Assembly (NCBI GenBank): GCA_046318595.1 | Contig: JBKCTV010000026.1 | Coordinates: forward strand, 1 to 58,311 | Length of the DNA: 58,311 bases | From: DAITMV01 sp046318595 | GTDB taxonomy: Bacteria; Pseudomonadota; Gammaproteobacteria; Burkholderiales; Burkholderiaceae_B | Reading direction: 5' to 3' | Part shown: one piece after another, positions 1-8,259 of the stretch | Layout: each line of letters opens with the position of its first letter | Numbering within the stretch: position 1 is the first letter of the stretch | Made by a program: the position numbers and the translations under genes | The notes under the pieces: generated by a model | The model's database searches: none | What the model saw: the letters and a program-made list of their open reading frames with translations, nothing else | Told to the model about the DNA's origin: nothing

Positions 1-182
1 GCATTGGTTTCGAAATCGAACAGGTTTTCGGATACAGCGGCGTCGACCGTGACCCAGGCGGACCCGGCCTCGACCTGCGTCGACGAAGGCAAAAGCCAGT
101 TGCGATGGGCATTCGCTATTTGTGGCCAGATGAACGAGGCGCAGCTCGTCGCCAGCAGAACGATACGTAATGTCCGAAACAT
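1..182 (-). CDS. DUF4198-family periplasmic protein (partial, C-terminus off the left edge)
   Basis: This gene runs off the left edge, so only about 60 N-terminal residues are seen. ATG at 182 has a GGAG about eight bases upstream. The product starts with a signal peptide (MFRTLRIVLLATSCASF) ending near an A-N-A-H cleavage region. It is followed by a HRNWLLPSSTQVEAG stretch typical of the DUF4198 family, which sits next to TonB-dependent receptors and metal transporters. It is the last visible gene of a leftward set with the DUF2271 and PepSY genes, 27 bases after the former. A role in iron or metal uptake at the envelope is inferred from family and context; the molecular function is unknown. 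Confidence 0.7.
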   Translation of the reverse strand, partial: MFRTLRIVLLATSCASFIWPQIANAHRNWLLPSSTQVEAGSAWVTVDAAVSENLFDFETN

Positions 183-209
183 TTATAACTCCAATGAGGG
201 CTCAGCGAA

Positions 210-725
210 TCACGGCTTCAGATCGAGGCCGACGGCGCCGAGCTCTTCCTTGCCGTTGGCAGATGCACGGGCCGCCGCTTTGACCGGCCATTCGAACGGA
301 ATCCGCACGAGATCGCGCCCACCCGCTTCGCGCGCCGCCTCCACGACCAGTTTGTATTGTCCGGCCGGTAGATCCCGGAGCGGCGCACGGTCCGAGCTAA
401 AACTCAATATATGCTCGCCCGGCGCGCGCGTCGCGGCAGTTACGCCATCGATCGGTGTTTGCAGCTCACGACCGCTTTTGCGCCACCACTGCCGCATATC
501 CTTGAGCCACTTGGCGCCGCCATTGTCCTTTTTTTTGAGGTCGTACCAAACCGATAGATTGGCCGCGACGGTTTGATCGGGACGCTCCAGCCACAGAGCC
601 ACATACGGTTTGTGGTATTCAGCCACCTTGAGCGGCGGAATATTGATTTTGACGGTCAGATCGGCGGCGCCGACCGATGAAGCGAATAAAGGCAAACCCA
701 GGCTCAGACAGTACGGTAATTTCAC
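210..725 (-). CDS. DUF2271 domain periplasmic protein
   Basis: A 171-residue product with a clear Sec signal peptide (residues 1-20, ending SVGAA) and then a single beta-rich domain. It contains PPLKVAEYHKPYVALWLE, the hallmark opening of DUF2271 proteins, and later a GEHILSFSSDR stretch. Family members are found in operons with PepSY-type membrane proteins and siderophore receptors. The gene starts 12 bases after the PepSY gene stops and precedes the DUF4198 gene, so the three are probably one transcript. The function of the family is not established; periplasmic location is inferred from the signal peptide. Confidence 0.8.
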   Translation of the reverse strand: MKLPYCLSLGLPLFASSVGAADLTVKINIPPLKVAEYHKPYVALWLERPDQTVAANLSVWYDLKKKDNGGAKWLKDMRQWWRKSGRELQTPIDGVTAATRAPGEHILSFSSDRAPLRDLPAGQYKLVVEAAREAGGRDLVRIPFEWPVKAAARASANGKEELGAVGLDLKP

Positions 726-737
726 GATAGCTTTCTT

Positions 738-1391
738 TCAAGTAGCGCCATGCAGAAAAAGCAAAGTCAACAATACCGGTATCAGTATGCCCAACCCGAG
801 CACGGGCCAGACCAAAGGCCGGTTGGCGGCATGAATTTGCAGAATCAATAAACCCGTTACACAAAACATAATGCAAATGACCGCAAAAAGATCGATGAAC
901 CATGCCCAGACCGGGCCGGTGTTACGGCCTTTGTGTAAATCGTTGAACCAGGATACCCAGCCACGCTCGGTCTGCTCGTACTCGACGACGCCATCAACGA
1001 GGCCGGCCCGTAACCAGGCATCGCCGCCGGCGCGCGGCAGGGCGATGTAGAGCTCGTCGTCCGACCACTCGGCTCGATTGCCGCGGACGTCGACCTGCCA
1101 CTGACTGGCAGCCCATTCGATCAAGCGTGCCGGTGGGGTGTTTTTGTGTTTGCGCTGCGCCACCGTGTCTTGCAGTTCGCGGAGCAAGGCCACGGGCAAG
1201 CGCGCAGTGTGATGGGTGGTCGTCGGGCGCGCTTCGATTTGCGCCGCATGATTCAAAGTGATGCCTGTGATACTGAACATCAGCATGCCCGCCAGAGCCA
1301 GTGCGGAACTGATCCAGTGCCAGCGCAGCAATTGTTTTAAATACCGCGCGCGACCGCCCCCTTGGGCACTGGAAGACGGTGCATAGACCAT
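738..1391 (-). CDS. PepSY-associated transmembrane protein
   Basis: A 217-residue inner-membrane protein. It has a first membrane helix at about residues 26-48 (within SSALALAGMLMFSITGITL), a periplasmic loop, and two more helices near the C-terminus (about 165-185 and 193-213). The WFNDLHKGRNTGPVWAW motif and the early HWISSALAL motif are characteristic of short PepSY-domain proteins found with TonB receptors and ferric reductases. It heads the leftward operon and is preceded by a Fur-box-like sequence at 1428-1448, so iron-repressed expression is likely. Electron transfer or ferric siderophore reduction is a family-based guess only. Confidence 0.8.
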   Translation of the reverse strand: MVYAPSSSAQGGGRARYLKQLLRWHWISSALALAGMLMFSITGITLNHAAQIEARPTTTHHTARLPVALLRELQDTVAQRKHKNTPPARLIEWAASQWQVDVRGNRAEWSDDELYIALPRAGGDAWLRAGLVDGVVEYEQTERGWVSWFNDLHKGRNTGPVWAWFIDLFAVICIMFCVTGLLILQIHAANRPLVWPVLGLGILIPVLLTLLFLHGAT

Positions 1392-1427
1392 CGGTTTGTC
1401 AGAAAATTCTAAAAAAATATTCTAGCA

Positions 1428-1448
1428 GTAATAAGAATCATTTTCAAT
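1428..1448 (-). promoter_or_regulatory. Putative Fur box
   Basis: Read on the minus strand, this stretch contains AATTGAAAATGATTCTTATT. It closely follows the Fur consensus of inverted GATAAT-type hexamers around an AATGATT core. It lies about 40 bases upstream of the PepSY gene start, where a repressor would cover the promoter. A Fur homologue is encoded in the window at 39941-40381. The call is by eye, with no scoring matrix applied. Confidence 0.6.
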
Positions 1449-1468
1449 TGGATCGTTACAGACAACGC

Positions 1469-1747
1469 TCAGGTACTCAAGCATTTCTCGCAACTCTCCG
1501 GCAGCTCTTTGCTAACTGGTGCCCGCTTCAAGCCCGCCCCGCTCCCGCGCAGTTCGATCGAAAAGCGCAGCTCGTTGAGCAGCTCTTCCTGTCGCGACTT
1601 CTGCGCCAGCATGAAAGTGATTTGAAAGGTCAGCATGAGCACGATGGCGCAGCCTAGCACTGGCAGTAGACGGGTTTCCCGTTTGGCGGACGGGCTGGCT
1701 GCCCGGCGGTCGATGGGGCGACGGCTGACGATCAGGTTGATGTTCAT
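1469..1747 (-). CDS. Small single-pass membrane protein of unknown function
   Basis: About 92 residues from the ATG at 1747, which has GTGGA nine bases upstream; an in-frame start at 1783 is also possible but has no better site. The product has a basic N-terminus, one hydrophobic helix (LLPVLGCAIVLMLTFQITFML) and a charged C-terminal tail containing SCEKC. It lies upstream of the Fur box and the PepSY gene in the same orientation. I do not recognise the family. Presence in an iron-related cluster suggests an accessory role, but nothing in the sequence shows it. Confidence 0.5.
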   Translation of the reverse strand: MNINLIVSRRPIDRRAASPSAKRETRLLPVLGCAIVLMLTFQITFMLAQKSRQEELLNELRFSIELRGSGAGLKRAPVSKELPESCEKCLST

Positions 1748-1822
1748 TGTGTTTTCCACGAGGCTCTTAACTATTCGTGACAAATCACAAAAAATTGTTC
1801 CATTTCTGATGCTATTTCCTTC

Positions 1823-3466
1823 TCAGCCCGCCGATTCGCCAAACTTCGACGTCACTGGATAGCGCCAATCGCGGCCAAACGCACGGTGCGTCACTCTGAT
1901 GCCGATCGGCGCCTGGCGACGTTTGTATTCGCTGACTTTGAGCAGGTGGACCACGCGATTGATGTCGCACTGCGCAAATCCGGCGGCCAGCAGCTGCGCG
2001 ACGGTTTCATCGTTTTCCATGTAACGCATCAAGATACCGTCGAGCACTTCGTAAGGCGGCAGGCTGTCCTGATCGGTTTGATCGGCGCGTAACTCAGCCG
2101 ATGGTGCCCGCGTGATGATGCGTTCCGGAATAACGAAAGACTGCAGATTACGATAGCGGCACAAGGCATAAACCATTGTTTTCAAAATATCTTTCAAAAC
2201 GGCGAAACCGCCCGCCATGTCGCCATAGAGCGTGCAATAGCCGGTCGCCATTTCGGACTTGTTACCGGTCGTCAAGACGATACGGCCGGTTTTGTTGGAC
2301 AGCGCCATCAGCAAGGTGCCTCGGATACGGGCCTGCACGTTCTCTTCGGTAACATCGGGCACAGTATCGGCAAAGACCTGCTGCAAACTGTGCGCGAAGG
2401 TGTGCATGCACGGCGCGATATCGATTTCGTCGTATTGCACAGCGAGCAAACGGGCCATTTCCCTGGCATCCTGGCGTGACATGGCGGCGGTATAAGGCGA
2501 TGGCAGCATGACGGCCCGGACACGCTCCGGCCCGAGCGCATCGACCGCCAGCGCCAGGGTCAACGCCGAGTCAACACCACCCGACAAACCAATGATCACA
2601 CCAGGAAAATTATTTTTACGCACATAGTCGCGCACGCCCAGCACCAGAGCCCGATAAATCCGCTCTTCGACCGGCAACTCGGGAGTCAAGCTCCCCGGTA
2701 AAATGTCGACGACGCCATGCGGATAGCTGCAGACATCGACATGACTGACGTCCTCCACGAACTGCGGCATCTGATGAACGACCGCGCCCTGCGTGTTCAT
2801 CGCGAACGACGCACCGTCGAATACAAGCTCGTCCTGGCCGCCGACCAGATTGCCATACACCACGGGCATGCCTGTCTCGAGCACTCGCGCGCGGACGATT
2901 TCCTGACGAAGCGCCTGCTTGCGCATGTGAAACGGCGAGGCGTTGGGCACCAGCAGGACCTGCGCCCCCGCCGCGTGCGCCGCTCCCGGCGCGTAGGCAT
3001 ACCAAGTGTCTTCGCAGATGTTGAAACCGAAACGGATGCCGTCGATTTCGAGCACGAGCGGCCGGTTATCTGGTGCGAAATAACGCTGCTCATCGAACAC
3101 GTTGTAATTTGGCAGATCGTGTTTGTAATACACCCCGACGATGCGGCCACGATGCACAACGCTCAGCGCGTTGAAACACAAACCCTCCCGGCGCACCGGA
3201 TGACCCAGTACGATATACAAGTCCAGGTCAGCCGTGGCTTGCATGAAGGTTTGCAAGGCTTTGTCGCTTGCCTCGTGAAACGCCGGCCGCAGCAGTAAAT
3301 CCTCCGGCGGATAACCGACCAGCGACAGCTCGGGTGTCAACAGAATGCGGGCTTGCCGCCGCTGGGCTTCCTGCGCCGCAGCAAGCAGAACGGTCTGATT
3401 ACCGGCCAAATCGCCGACGATGAGGTTGCACTGCGCAATCGCTACACGAACACGGGATAGAATCAC
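1823..3466 (-). CDS. nadE: Glutamine-dependent NAD+ synthetase
   Basis: Makes NAD+ from deamido-NAD+, ATP and glutamine, the last step of NAD synthesis. The 547-residue length fits the two-domain bacterial form. The N-terminal nitrilase-like glutaminase domain (about 1-265) shows the Glu-Lys-Cys triad as E46, K115 and C151 (the last in NICEDTWY). The C-terminal synthetase domain carries the ATP-pyrophosphatase loop SGGVDS at 295-300, and TTGNKSEMATGYCTLYGD later. It probably starts at a GTG at 3466. It is divergent from the acetyltransferase-like gene at 3504, with under 40 bases between them. Confidence 0.95.
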   Translation of the reverse strand: MILSRVRVAIAQCNLIVGDLAGNQTVLLAAAQEAQRRQARILLTPELSLVGYPPEDLLLRPAFHEASDKALQTFMQATADLDLYIVLGHPVRREGLCFNALSVVHRGRIVGVYYKHDLPNYNVFDEQRYFAPDNRPLVLEIDGIRFGFNICEDTWYAYAPGAAHAAGAQVLLVPNASPFHMRKQALRQEIVRARVLETGMPVVYGNLVGGQDELVFDGASFAMNTQGAVVHQMPQFVEDVSHVDVCSYPHGVVDILPGSLTPELPVEERIYRALVLGVRDYVRKNNFPGVIIGLSGGVDSALTLALAVDALGPERVRAVMLPSPYTAAMSRQDAREMARLLAVQYDEIDIAPCMHTFAHSLQQVFADTVPDVTEENVQARIRGTLLMALSNKTGRIVLTTGNKSEMATGYCTLYGDMAGGFAVLKDILKTMVYALCRYRNLQSFVIPERIITRAPSAELRADQTDQDSLPPYEVLDGILMRYMENDETVAQLLAAGFAQCDINRVVHLLKVSEYKRRQAPIGIRVTHRAFGRDWRYPVTSKFGESAG

Positions 3467-3503
3467 GGCTGGCCGATTAGAAAAAAATACCGTGGATTAT
3501 CGC

Positions 3504-4685
3504 ATGCGGCTGTTCGCCGGAATGGCCGACATTCCGGCCGACACCTGGGACCGACTGCTTTGCCTGGCGAACGGTGGGGTGTTGCACCCTGCCCTGCGGC
3601 ATGCCTATATGGCTGCGCTGGAAACCAGCGGCAGCGCCTGTGCCCAAACCGGCTGGGTGCCCCGGCATCTGGGGCTATTGCTGGACGAGCGTTTGGTGGC
3701 GGTCGCACCGCTGTATGTGAAATCGCATTCCTACGGCGAGTATGTGTTCGATTGGGCCTGGGCGCAGGCGTACGAGCAGCACGGCCTGGATTATTTTCCC
3801 AAACTGTTGAGCGCGATTCCGTTCACACCAGTGTTCGGGCCGCGTTTATTGGCAGAGGATGCCGACACGCGCCGTGCTTTGTTACAGGCCTTACTGGGCC
3901 TGGCCGAACAGGCGGCCCACGATCCGAGCGTGCTTGGTGTGCGTATTTCATCGTGGCACGGTCTGTTTTTCGATGCGCAGGATCAAGCGGCCGTTCCTGA
4001 TCAGGCATGTTTACGTCGCCAGAGCGTGCAGTTTCATTGGAAGAATCATTCGCCGCGCAGCGGGCGGCCTTACAGCTCGTTCGACGATTTTCTGGAGCAG
4101 TTGCAGCAAAAAAAGCGCAAGAACATTCGCGCCGAAATCCGCAAAGTCAGTGAAGCGAATGTGGTGGTGCGGGCCGTCGAAGGCTCTGTGGCCAGTATCG
4201 AAGACTGGGACTTTTTTTATGCATGCCACTGCAATACCTATGCGCAGCGCGGCTCCCGGCCGTATTTGACGCGTGCTTTTTTTCATCGCCTGGCGACCGA
4301 GATGCCCGATCAGATCGTGCTGTTCATCGCTTGGCGCGGCGGCGCCCGGGTCGCGGCGAGTTTGTGTCTGCACGACACGCATGCTATGTACGGACGGTAT
4401 TGGGGGTATCGCGAGGACATTCCCTGCCTGCATTTCGAAACCGCGTACTACGCGCCGCTGCGCTGGGCGATCGACCGGGGACTGCTGACCTTCGAAGGCG
4501 GTGCCCAGGGCGAACACAAATGGGCGCGCGGCTTCGAGCCGACCACGGCAGTTTCCTACCACTGGCTGGCGCATCCGGACTTTAACGATGCGGTCGAGCG
4601 GTATTTGGCGCGGGAAGATGTCGGCGTCGCGCGTTACATCGATGAGCTGCAAGAGCATTCGCCGTTCAAAGGGGCTGGGGGCTGA
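3504..4685 (+). CDS. GNAT-family N-acetyltransferase, COG3146/DUF482 type
   Basis: About 393 residues. Features typical of the DUF482 (COG3146) family are the N-terminal IPADTWDRL, the central KKRKNIRAEIRKV basic segment, and the C-terminal TFEGGAQGEHKWARGFEP. The family has a FemAB/GNAT-like fold and is often called peptidogalycan biosynthesis protein, but its substrate is not known. The ATG at 3504 was chosen because it has a GGA about eight bases upstream and gives the usual N-terminus. A GTG at 3492 would add four residues. It is divergent from nadE and has no obvious operon partner. Confidence 0.85.
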   Translation: MRLFAGMADIPADTWDRLLCLANGGVLHPALRHAYMAALETSGSACAQTGWVPRHLGLLLDERLVAVAPLYVKSHSYGEYVFDWAWAQAYEQHGLDYFPKLLSAIPFTPVFGPRLLAEDADTRRALLQALLGLAEQAAHDPSVLGVRISSWHGLFFDAQDQAAVPDQACLRRQSVQFHWKNHSPRSGRPYSSFDDFLEQLQQKKRKNIRAEIRKVSEANVVVRAVEGSVASIEDWDFFYACHCNTYAQRGSRPYLTRAFFHRLATEMPDQIVLFIAWRGGARVAASLCLHDTHAMYGRYWGYREDIPCLHFETAYYAPLRWAIDRGLLTFEGGAQGEHKWARGFEPTTAVSYHWLAHPDFNDAVERYLAREDVGVARYIDELQEHSPFKGAGG

Positions 4686-4886
4686 GGCCGGTTGGCGGCT
4701 AACACCGCCACATGCCGCATGTCTACGACATCGCAAGCCTTCAGCGTGAATCAGCACGACCAGGTGCGCCACCGAAAAACCGAGTTTTCCATAAAAACTT
4801 TTGGCGAATTGGAACTTTTTCTAAAAAATTAGCACACAGCAGAAACGTTTCTAATTTTGGGAATGTTTCTGGGCAAGGAGTGCGCC

Positions 4887-6453
4887 ATGCTTTCACAGAT
4901 TGCAGGACAACGACACGCTGTTCGTTTAGCCGAAGCGCCTAATGAGGAGCATCAAGCCGGGTTGGCCCAGGCCAACGACGCACCAGCGCATCCGCCGCCA
5001 GCTTATTCTGTCATTAGCTTACCCGGCCGAACGATAGCGGAACCGGGCACTAAATACGTCACCGGCCAAGCCCCGCGCGACTTCGCCGAATGCGAAAAGC
5101 TCTTGCTGCACGTCCTGGCTTCGCGCCAGGGTGCATTTCATATTGTCACCCGCCAGGCCCAGCGCCGACCCGGCACCGACCTGGAGCATTCGTCACTACT
5201 GCAGCTTTTGCAAGGGCGATTCGAGAGTTGTCAGCAGCTTCAACAAAAGCTGATACTCGGCGAACGCTTCGAGGTCCAAACGCTAAGCACGCACAGCGAC
5301 GACCGAGACCACACCATCCAACTGCTGACAGTGCGCGACTTGCACACCCAAGAAGTTTTTTCCGTACCGCTGACGCGCGTGGGCTTGGCCTACGACGGCT
5401 ACGCACTCAAAGCCGACGATACCGAAAAAGCCAGCATGTTTTACGACGCGCATCTGCGTTGCCTCGGAAGCACGGCCTCTGCCGATGATGGGCCTTTGAT
5501 CTTGAGCTACGGAGGCGTCGGATGTCATCTGCGATCCTCTGCGTCTCGAAATGGTCTCGAGGTACAGAACACTCACCGCTGCCGATGAAACCGCCGATCA
5601 AATGCTGACATTGAGCACGGCCCGCACCGGCGACCCGCTCAAGGCCGAGCTCATGCCACTGGTCGAGCAAACCCATCTGCGGCAGACCGTCAGCCATATC
5701 AACCACCCTCGGCGCCTGCCCGACAACCGCTGCTGGCTGCGCAGTTCGCGGTTATCGCTCATGAGCTGCGCCGAGCCTGCGCAATTGGCGCAGCGGCTGC
5801 GCGAGATCGGCGGGCCGGACGAGGATGCGGTGTTGCTGCAACGCATCGCCGAGCGCTTCCGGGCAGACCCCAGCGGTTTCATGCAAACTCGCCGCAGTAA
5901 CGCGCAGATCGCTGTCGAGACCCACCAGTGGCAAAGCGGCGCCGGTAAATCTGCTTATCTTGGCGATGCTCAGCCACTCAGCGCTATTTTTTCTGACCTG
6001 TCCCTGACTTCCCCTACCAACAGACTCAACATCGAAGGATGGTTACACGACTTGAACCTGAGATTAGCCGCGACCACGCGACTCGAAAACCCGCTGGTCA
6101 TTAATCAACTCGACGGCTTGAAGCATAAACCTTCCCTCGCCACCAGCGACCTCCCCATCGCCCTGCACCGCGTCTTCCAGCAACCAGCCTTGGTCGTCGA
6201 AATCGGCCCTGTGCTTACCCGCACTGCCGATGGCGTGCCCGACAGCCGGCTCGCACAACTACGCATGTCCGTACCCAAGGGGTCATCCCTGGAGCAAACA
6301 CTGGCAGCGCTCGCAGGAGAAAGCGAACTCAAGGTCGACGATCCCACCCAGCTCCAACCCTTGCTGCGCGAGTTTGCGCATTTGCCGATCATCTGGCTCG
6401 AGCAGGAACACTACGAAGTTTACTTCCCCCGTTCCGCCGGTCGAGCCGCGTGA
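4887..6453 (+). pseudogene. Frameshifted effector-like gene: phosphatase-like N-half and OTU-like C-half
   Basis: Two reading frames meet between 5500 and 5588. The first starts at ATG 4887 with AAGGAG seven bases upstream. The second has no ribosome site at its first ATG (5551) and continues the same kind of sequence to 6453, so this is probably one broken gene of about 520 residues. The first half ends in a loop PLILSYGGVG (5493-5522), resembling the P-loop of tyrosine phosphatases with Ser for Cys. The second half has LPDNRCWLRSS (Cys codon 5731-5733) and, near the end, PIIWLEQEHYEVYF (His codon 6409-6411). These look like the D-N-x-C and H-Y motifs of OTULIN-like deubiquitinases. There is no signal peptide. 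I infer a host-directed secreted effector; the break could also be a sequencing error. Confidence 0.5.
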
Positions 6454-6486
6454 GTCACATCGACAAAACCAAGGCAGGCGAAATCC

Positions 6487-7026
6487 TTACGCTTTACCGG
6501 CCTGCTGATAAGCATCGACTCCCATGCGGATCTCTTGTGCCGCCTCGGCCGCATCGCCCCAGCCTTCGACCTTGACCCACTTGCCTTTTTCCAGGTCCTT
6601 GTAATGTTCGAAAAAATGCTTGATTTGTAGCAAACGTTCGGGCTGCAGATCTTCTGGCTTGTGCCAGTGCTTGTACAGCGGCAACACCTTGTCGATCGGC
6701 ACGGCGATCAGCTTGGAATCGCCCCCGGCTTCGTCGGACATTTTCAGGATACCGACCGCGCGGCAGCGCACGACGGCACCGGTCACCAGGGGAAACGGCG
6801 TGATGACCAGCACATCCACCGGGTCGCCGTCGGCGGCCAAGGTCTGCGGAATGAAACCGTAGTTGCAGGGATAACGCATGGCGGTCATCATGAAGCGGTC
6901 GACGAAAATCGCACCGGTTTCTTTGTCCACTTCGTACTTGACCGGGTCGGCATTCATCGGGATTTCGATGATGACGTTGAAGTCGTTGGGGATGTCTTTG
7001 CCTGCAGGTATTTTTTCAAAACTCAT
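6487..7026 (-). CDS. ppa: Inorganic pyrophosphatase
   Basis: Soluble family I pyrophosphatase that hydrolyses PPi and so drives biosynthetic reactions. The 179-residue length is normal for the hexameric bacterial enzyme. The metal-binding signature DGDPVDVLV lies at residues 66-74, with the three essential Asp at 66, 68 and 71. Further family motifs are RYPCNYGFIPQT and YKDLEKGKWVKVEGW. Its start overlaps the hemY stop by four bases, so it is probably translated from the haem operon message as well as any promoter of its own. Confidence 0.97.
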   Translation of the reverse strand: MSFEKIPAGKDIPNDFNVIIEIPMNADPVKYEVDKETGAIFVDRFMMTAMRYPCNYGFIPQTLAADGDPVDVLVITPFPLVTGAVVRCRAVGILKMSDEAGGDSKLIAVPIDKVLPLYKHWHKPEDLQPERLLQIKHFFEHYKDLEKGKWVKVEGWGDAAEAAQEIRMGVDAYQQAGKA

Positions 7027-8234
7027 GATGCGGATTCCGTTGAATGGGGATGGCGCGAATTATAAAGCAGCCAATGCACGGCTTGGTCGAGGTAAAACTG
7101 CTTTTTGCTGACATCGCCGCCCTTAGCGTGCAGCAAAGCCAGCCGCGCGGCGGTTTCGGCGTCGGGTTGCAAAGTGAACGCGGTTTGGAAATATTGCATG
7201 GCCTTGCCCCAGAGCTCCTGCGCCATGCACAGACGCCCCAAAGTCTGCAGTAAAGCCGGGTCGTCGCCATGGATCGACAACCACCACTCGGCGCGCGTGA
7301 TGCCGGCCGTAGGCTGCGACGCGGCCACCTCCGAATAGACTCTCACCAGGCCCGTATTCCACTGCGTCAGCAGCGCCTGCTCGATGATCGTACGGGCTTG
7401 CCAGTCGATGCCGGCACGGTGAAAAGCCAAGGCCATGGCCTGCGCCACCGCCGGGATGATCGCTTCGCGCGGTAATACATTGCGCCATAAAACGGTCAGC
7501 GCATACGCGTCGTCCGCGCGTTGTTCGGCCAGTTCGCGATAAATGTGAACCGTCAGCGACTCGACCGCCGCCGGATGCAGCGCTCCCCGGTTCGACAGTA
7601 AGCGCAGCGTGCGCAGGGCGTCTTCCCAACGTTCGGCACCACGGTAAATTTTCAAGGCGATGTGCAAAGCCCGGATGTTGCGCCGGTTGTTTTTGAGCAA
7701 AGGCGCGATGATTTGCAGACCGCGCGCGAAATCCCGCTGCTGCGCAATGGTTTCGGCCTGGGTCAGCAGCGCCGCGTGTGCCAATGGCCCTTCTTTGTCC
7801 AGTAAAGGCTCCAGCCACCCGTCGCGCCGCTGGTATTCCTGCAGGCGCTGGGCGGCCAGAGCGGCCAACAACGCCGCCGGCTCGCCATCGGCTGGCTCGA
7901 CCGCGGCTTCGATCGCCAACCGTTCCACCTTCAGATAACGGCCTTCGGCCAACGCCAGAATCGCCTCGCGCAGGGCACGGTGCGCCCCCTCCCGGCGCCG
8001 ATGCGCTTTGAACGTTTTGACGCGTTCCGGCAAACGCACGGCATGACCAACGCCGCGCAACAAAGCATAAAACAACACCGCGCCGCCGATGACCAGAAGC
8101 ACGGCCAGATTCAACGACAAGTCGATACGATACGGCGGGTAAAAAATCGAAACGGCACCCGGATTGATGGTGCCAGCAAGGCTCAGGCCGATCGCCAGGG
8201 TCACGATCAGCAATAGGCTCAACAGCCGTTTCAT
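7023..8234 (-). CDS. hemY: HemY-type membrane TPR protein
   Basis: A 403-residue inner-membrane protein of the proteobacterial HemY family (not the protoporphyrinogen oxidase of the same name). Two N-terminal membrane helices (about 3-22 and 42-62) are followed by the VKTFKAHRRREGAHRALREA segment and a C-terminal series of TPR-like helical repeats. It follows hemX and overlaps ppa by four bases. The family is consistently found after hemX in haem operons. Its biochemical role is unsettled; a scaffold for haem enzymes has been proposed. Confidence 0.9.
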   Translation of the reverse strand: MKRLLSLLLIVTLAIGLSLAGTINPGAVSIFYPPYRIDLSLNLAVLLVIGGAVLFYALLRGVGHAVRLPERVKTFKAHRRREGAHRALREAILALAEGRYLKVERLAIEAAVEPADGEPAALLAALAAQRLQEYQRRDGWLEPLLDKEGPLAHAALLTQAETIAQQRDFARGLQIIAPLLKNNRRNIRALHIALKIYRGAERWEDALRTLRLLSNRGALHPAAVESLTVHIYRELAEQRADDAYALTVLWRNVLPREAIIPAVAQAMALAFHRAGIDWQARTIIEQALLTQWNTGLVRVYSEVAASQPTAGITRAEWWLSIHGDDPALLQTLGRLCMAQELWGKAMQYFQTAFTLQPDAETAARLALLHAKGGDVSKKQFYLDQAVHWLLYNSRHPHSTESAS

Positions 8235-8259
8235 GCGCCGCCGGCCCCGTTGCCAATAT

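Noticed and set aside
4..576. Plus-strand open frame of about 190 codons at the left edge
   Set aside because: It lies antisense to the DUF4198 and DUF2271 genes, both of which have signal peptides, family motifs and ribosome sites. The antisense product has low-complexity, unrecognisable sequence.
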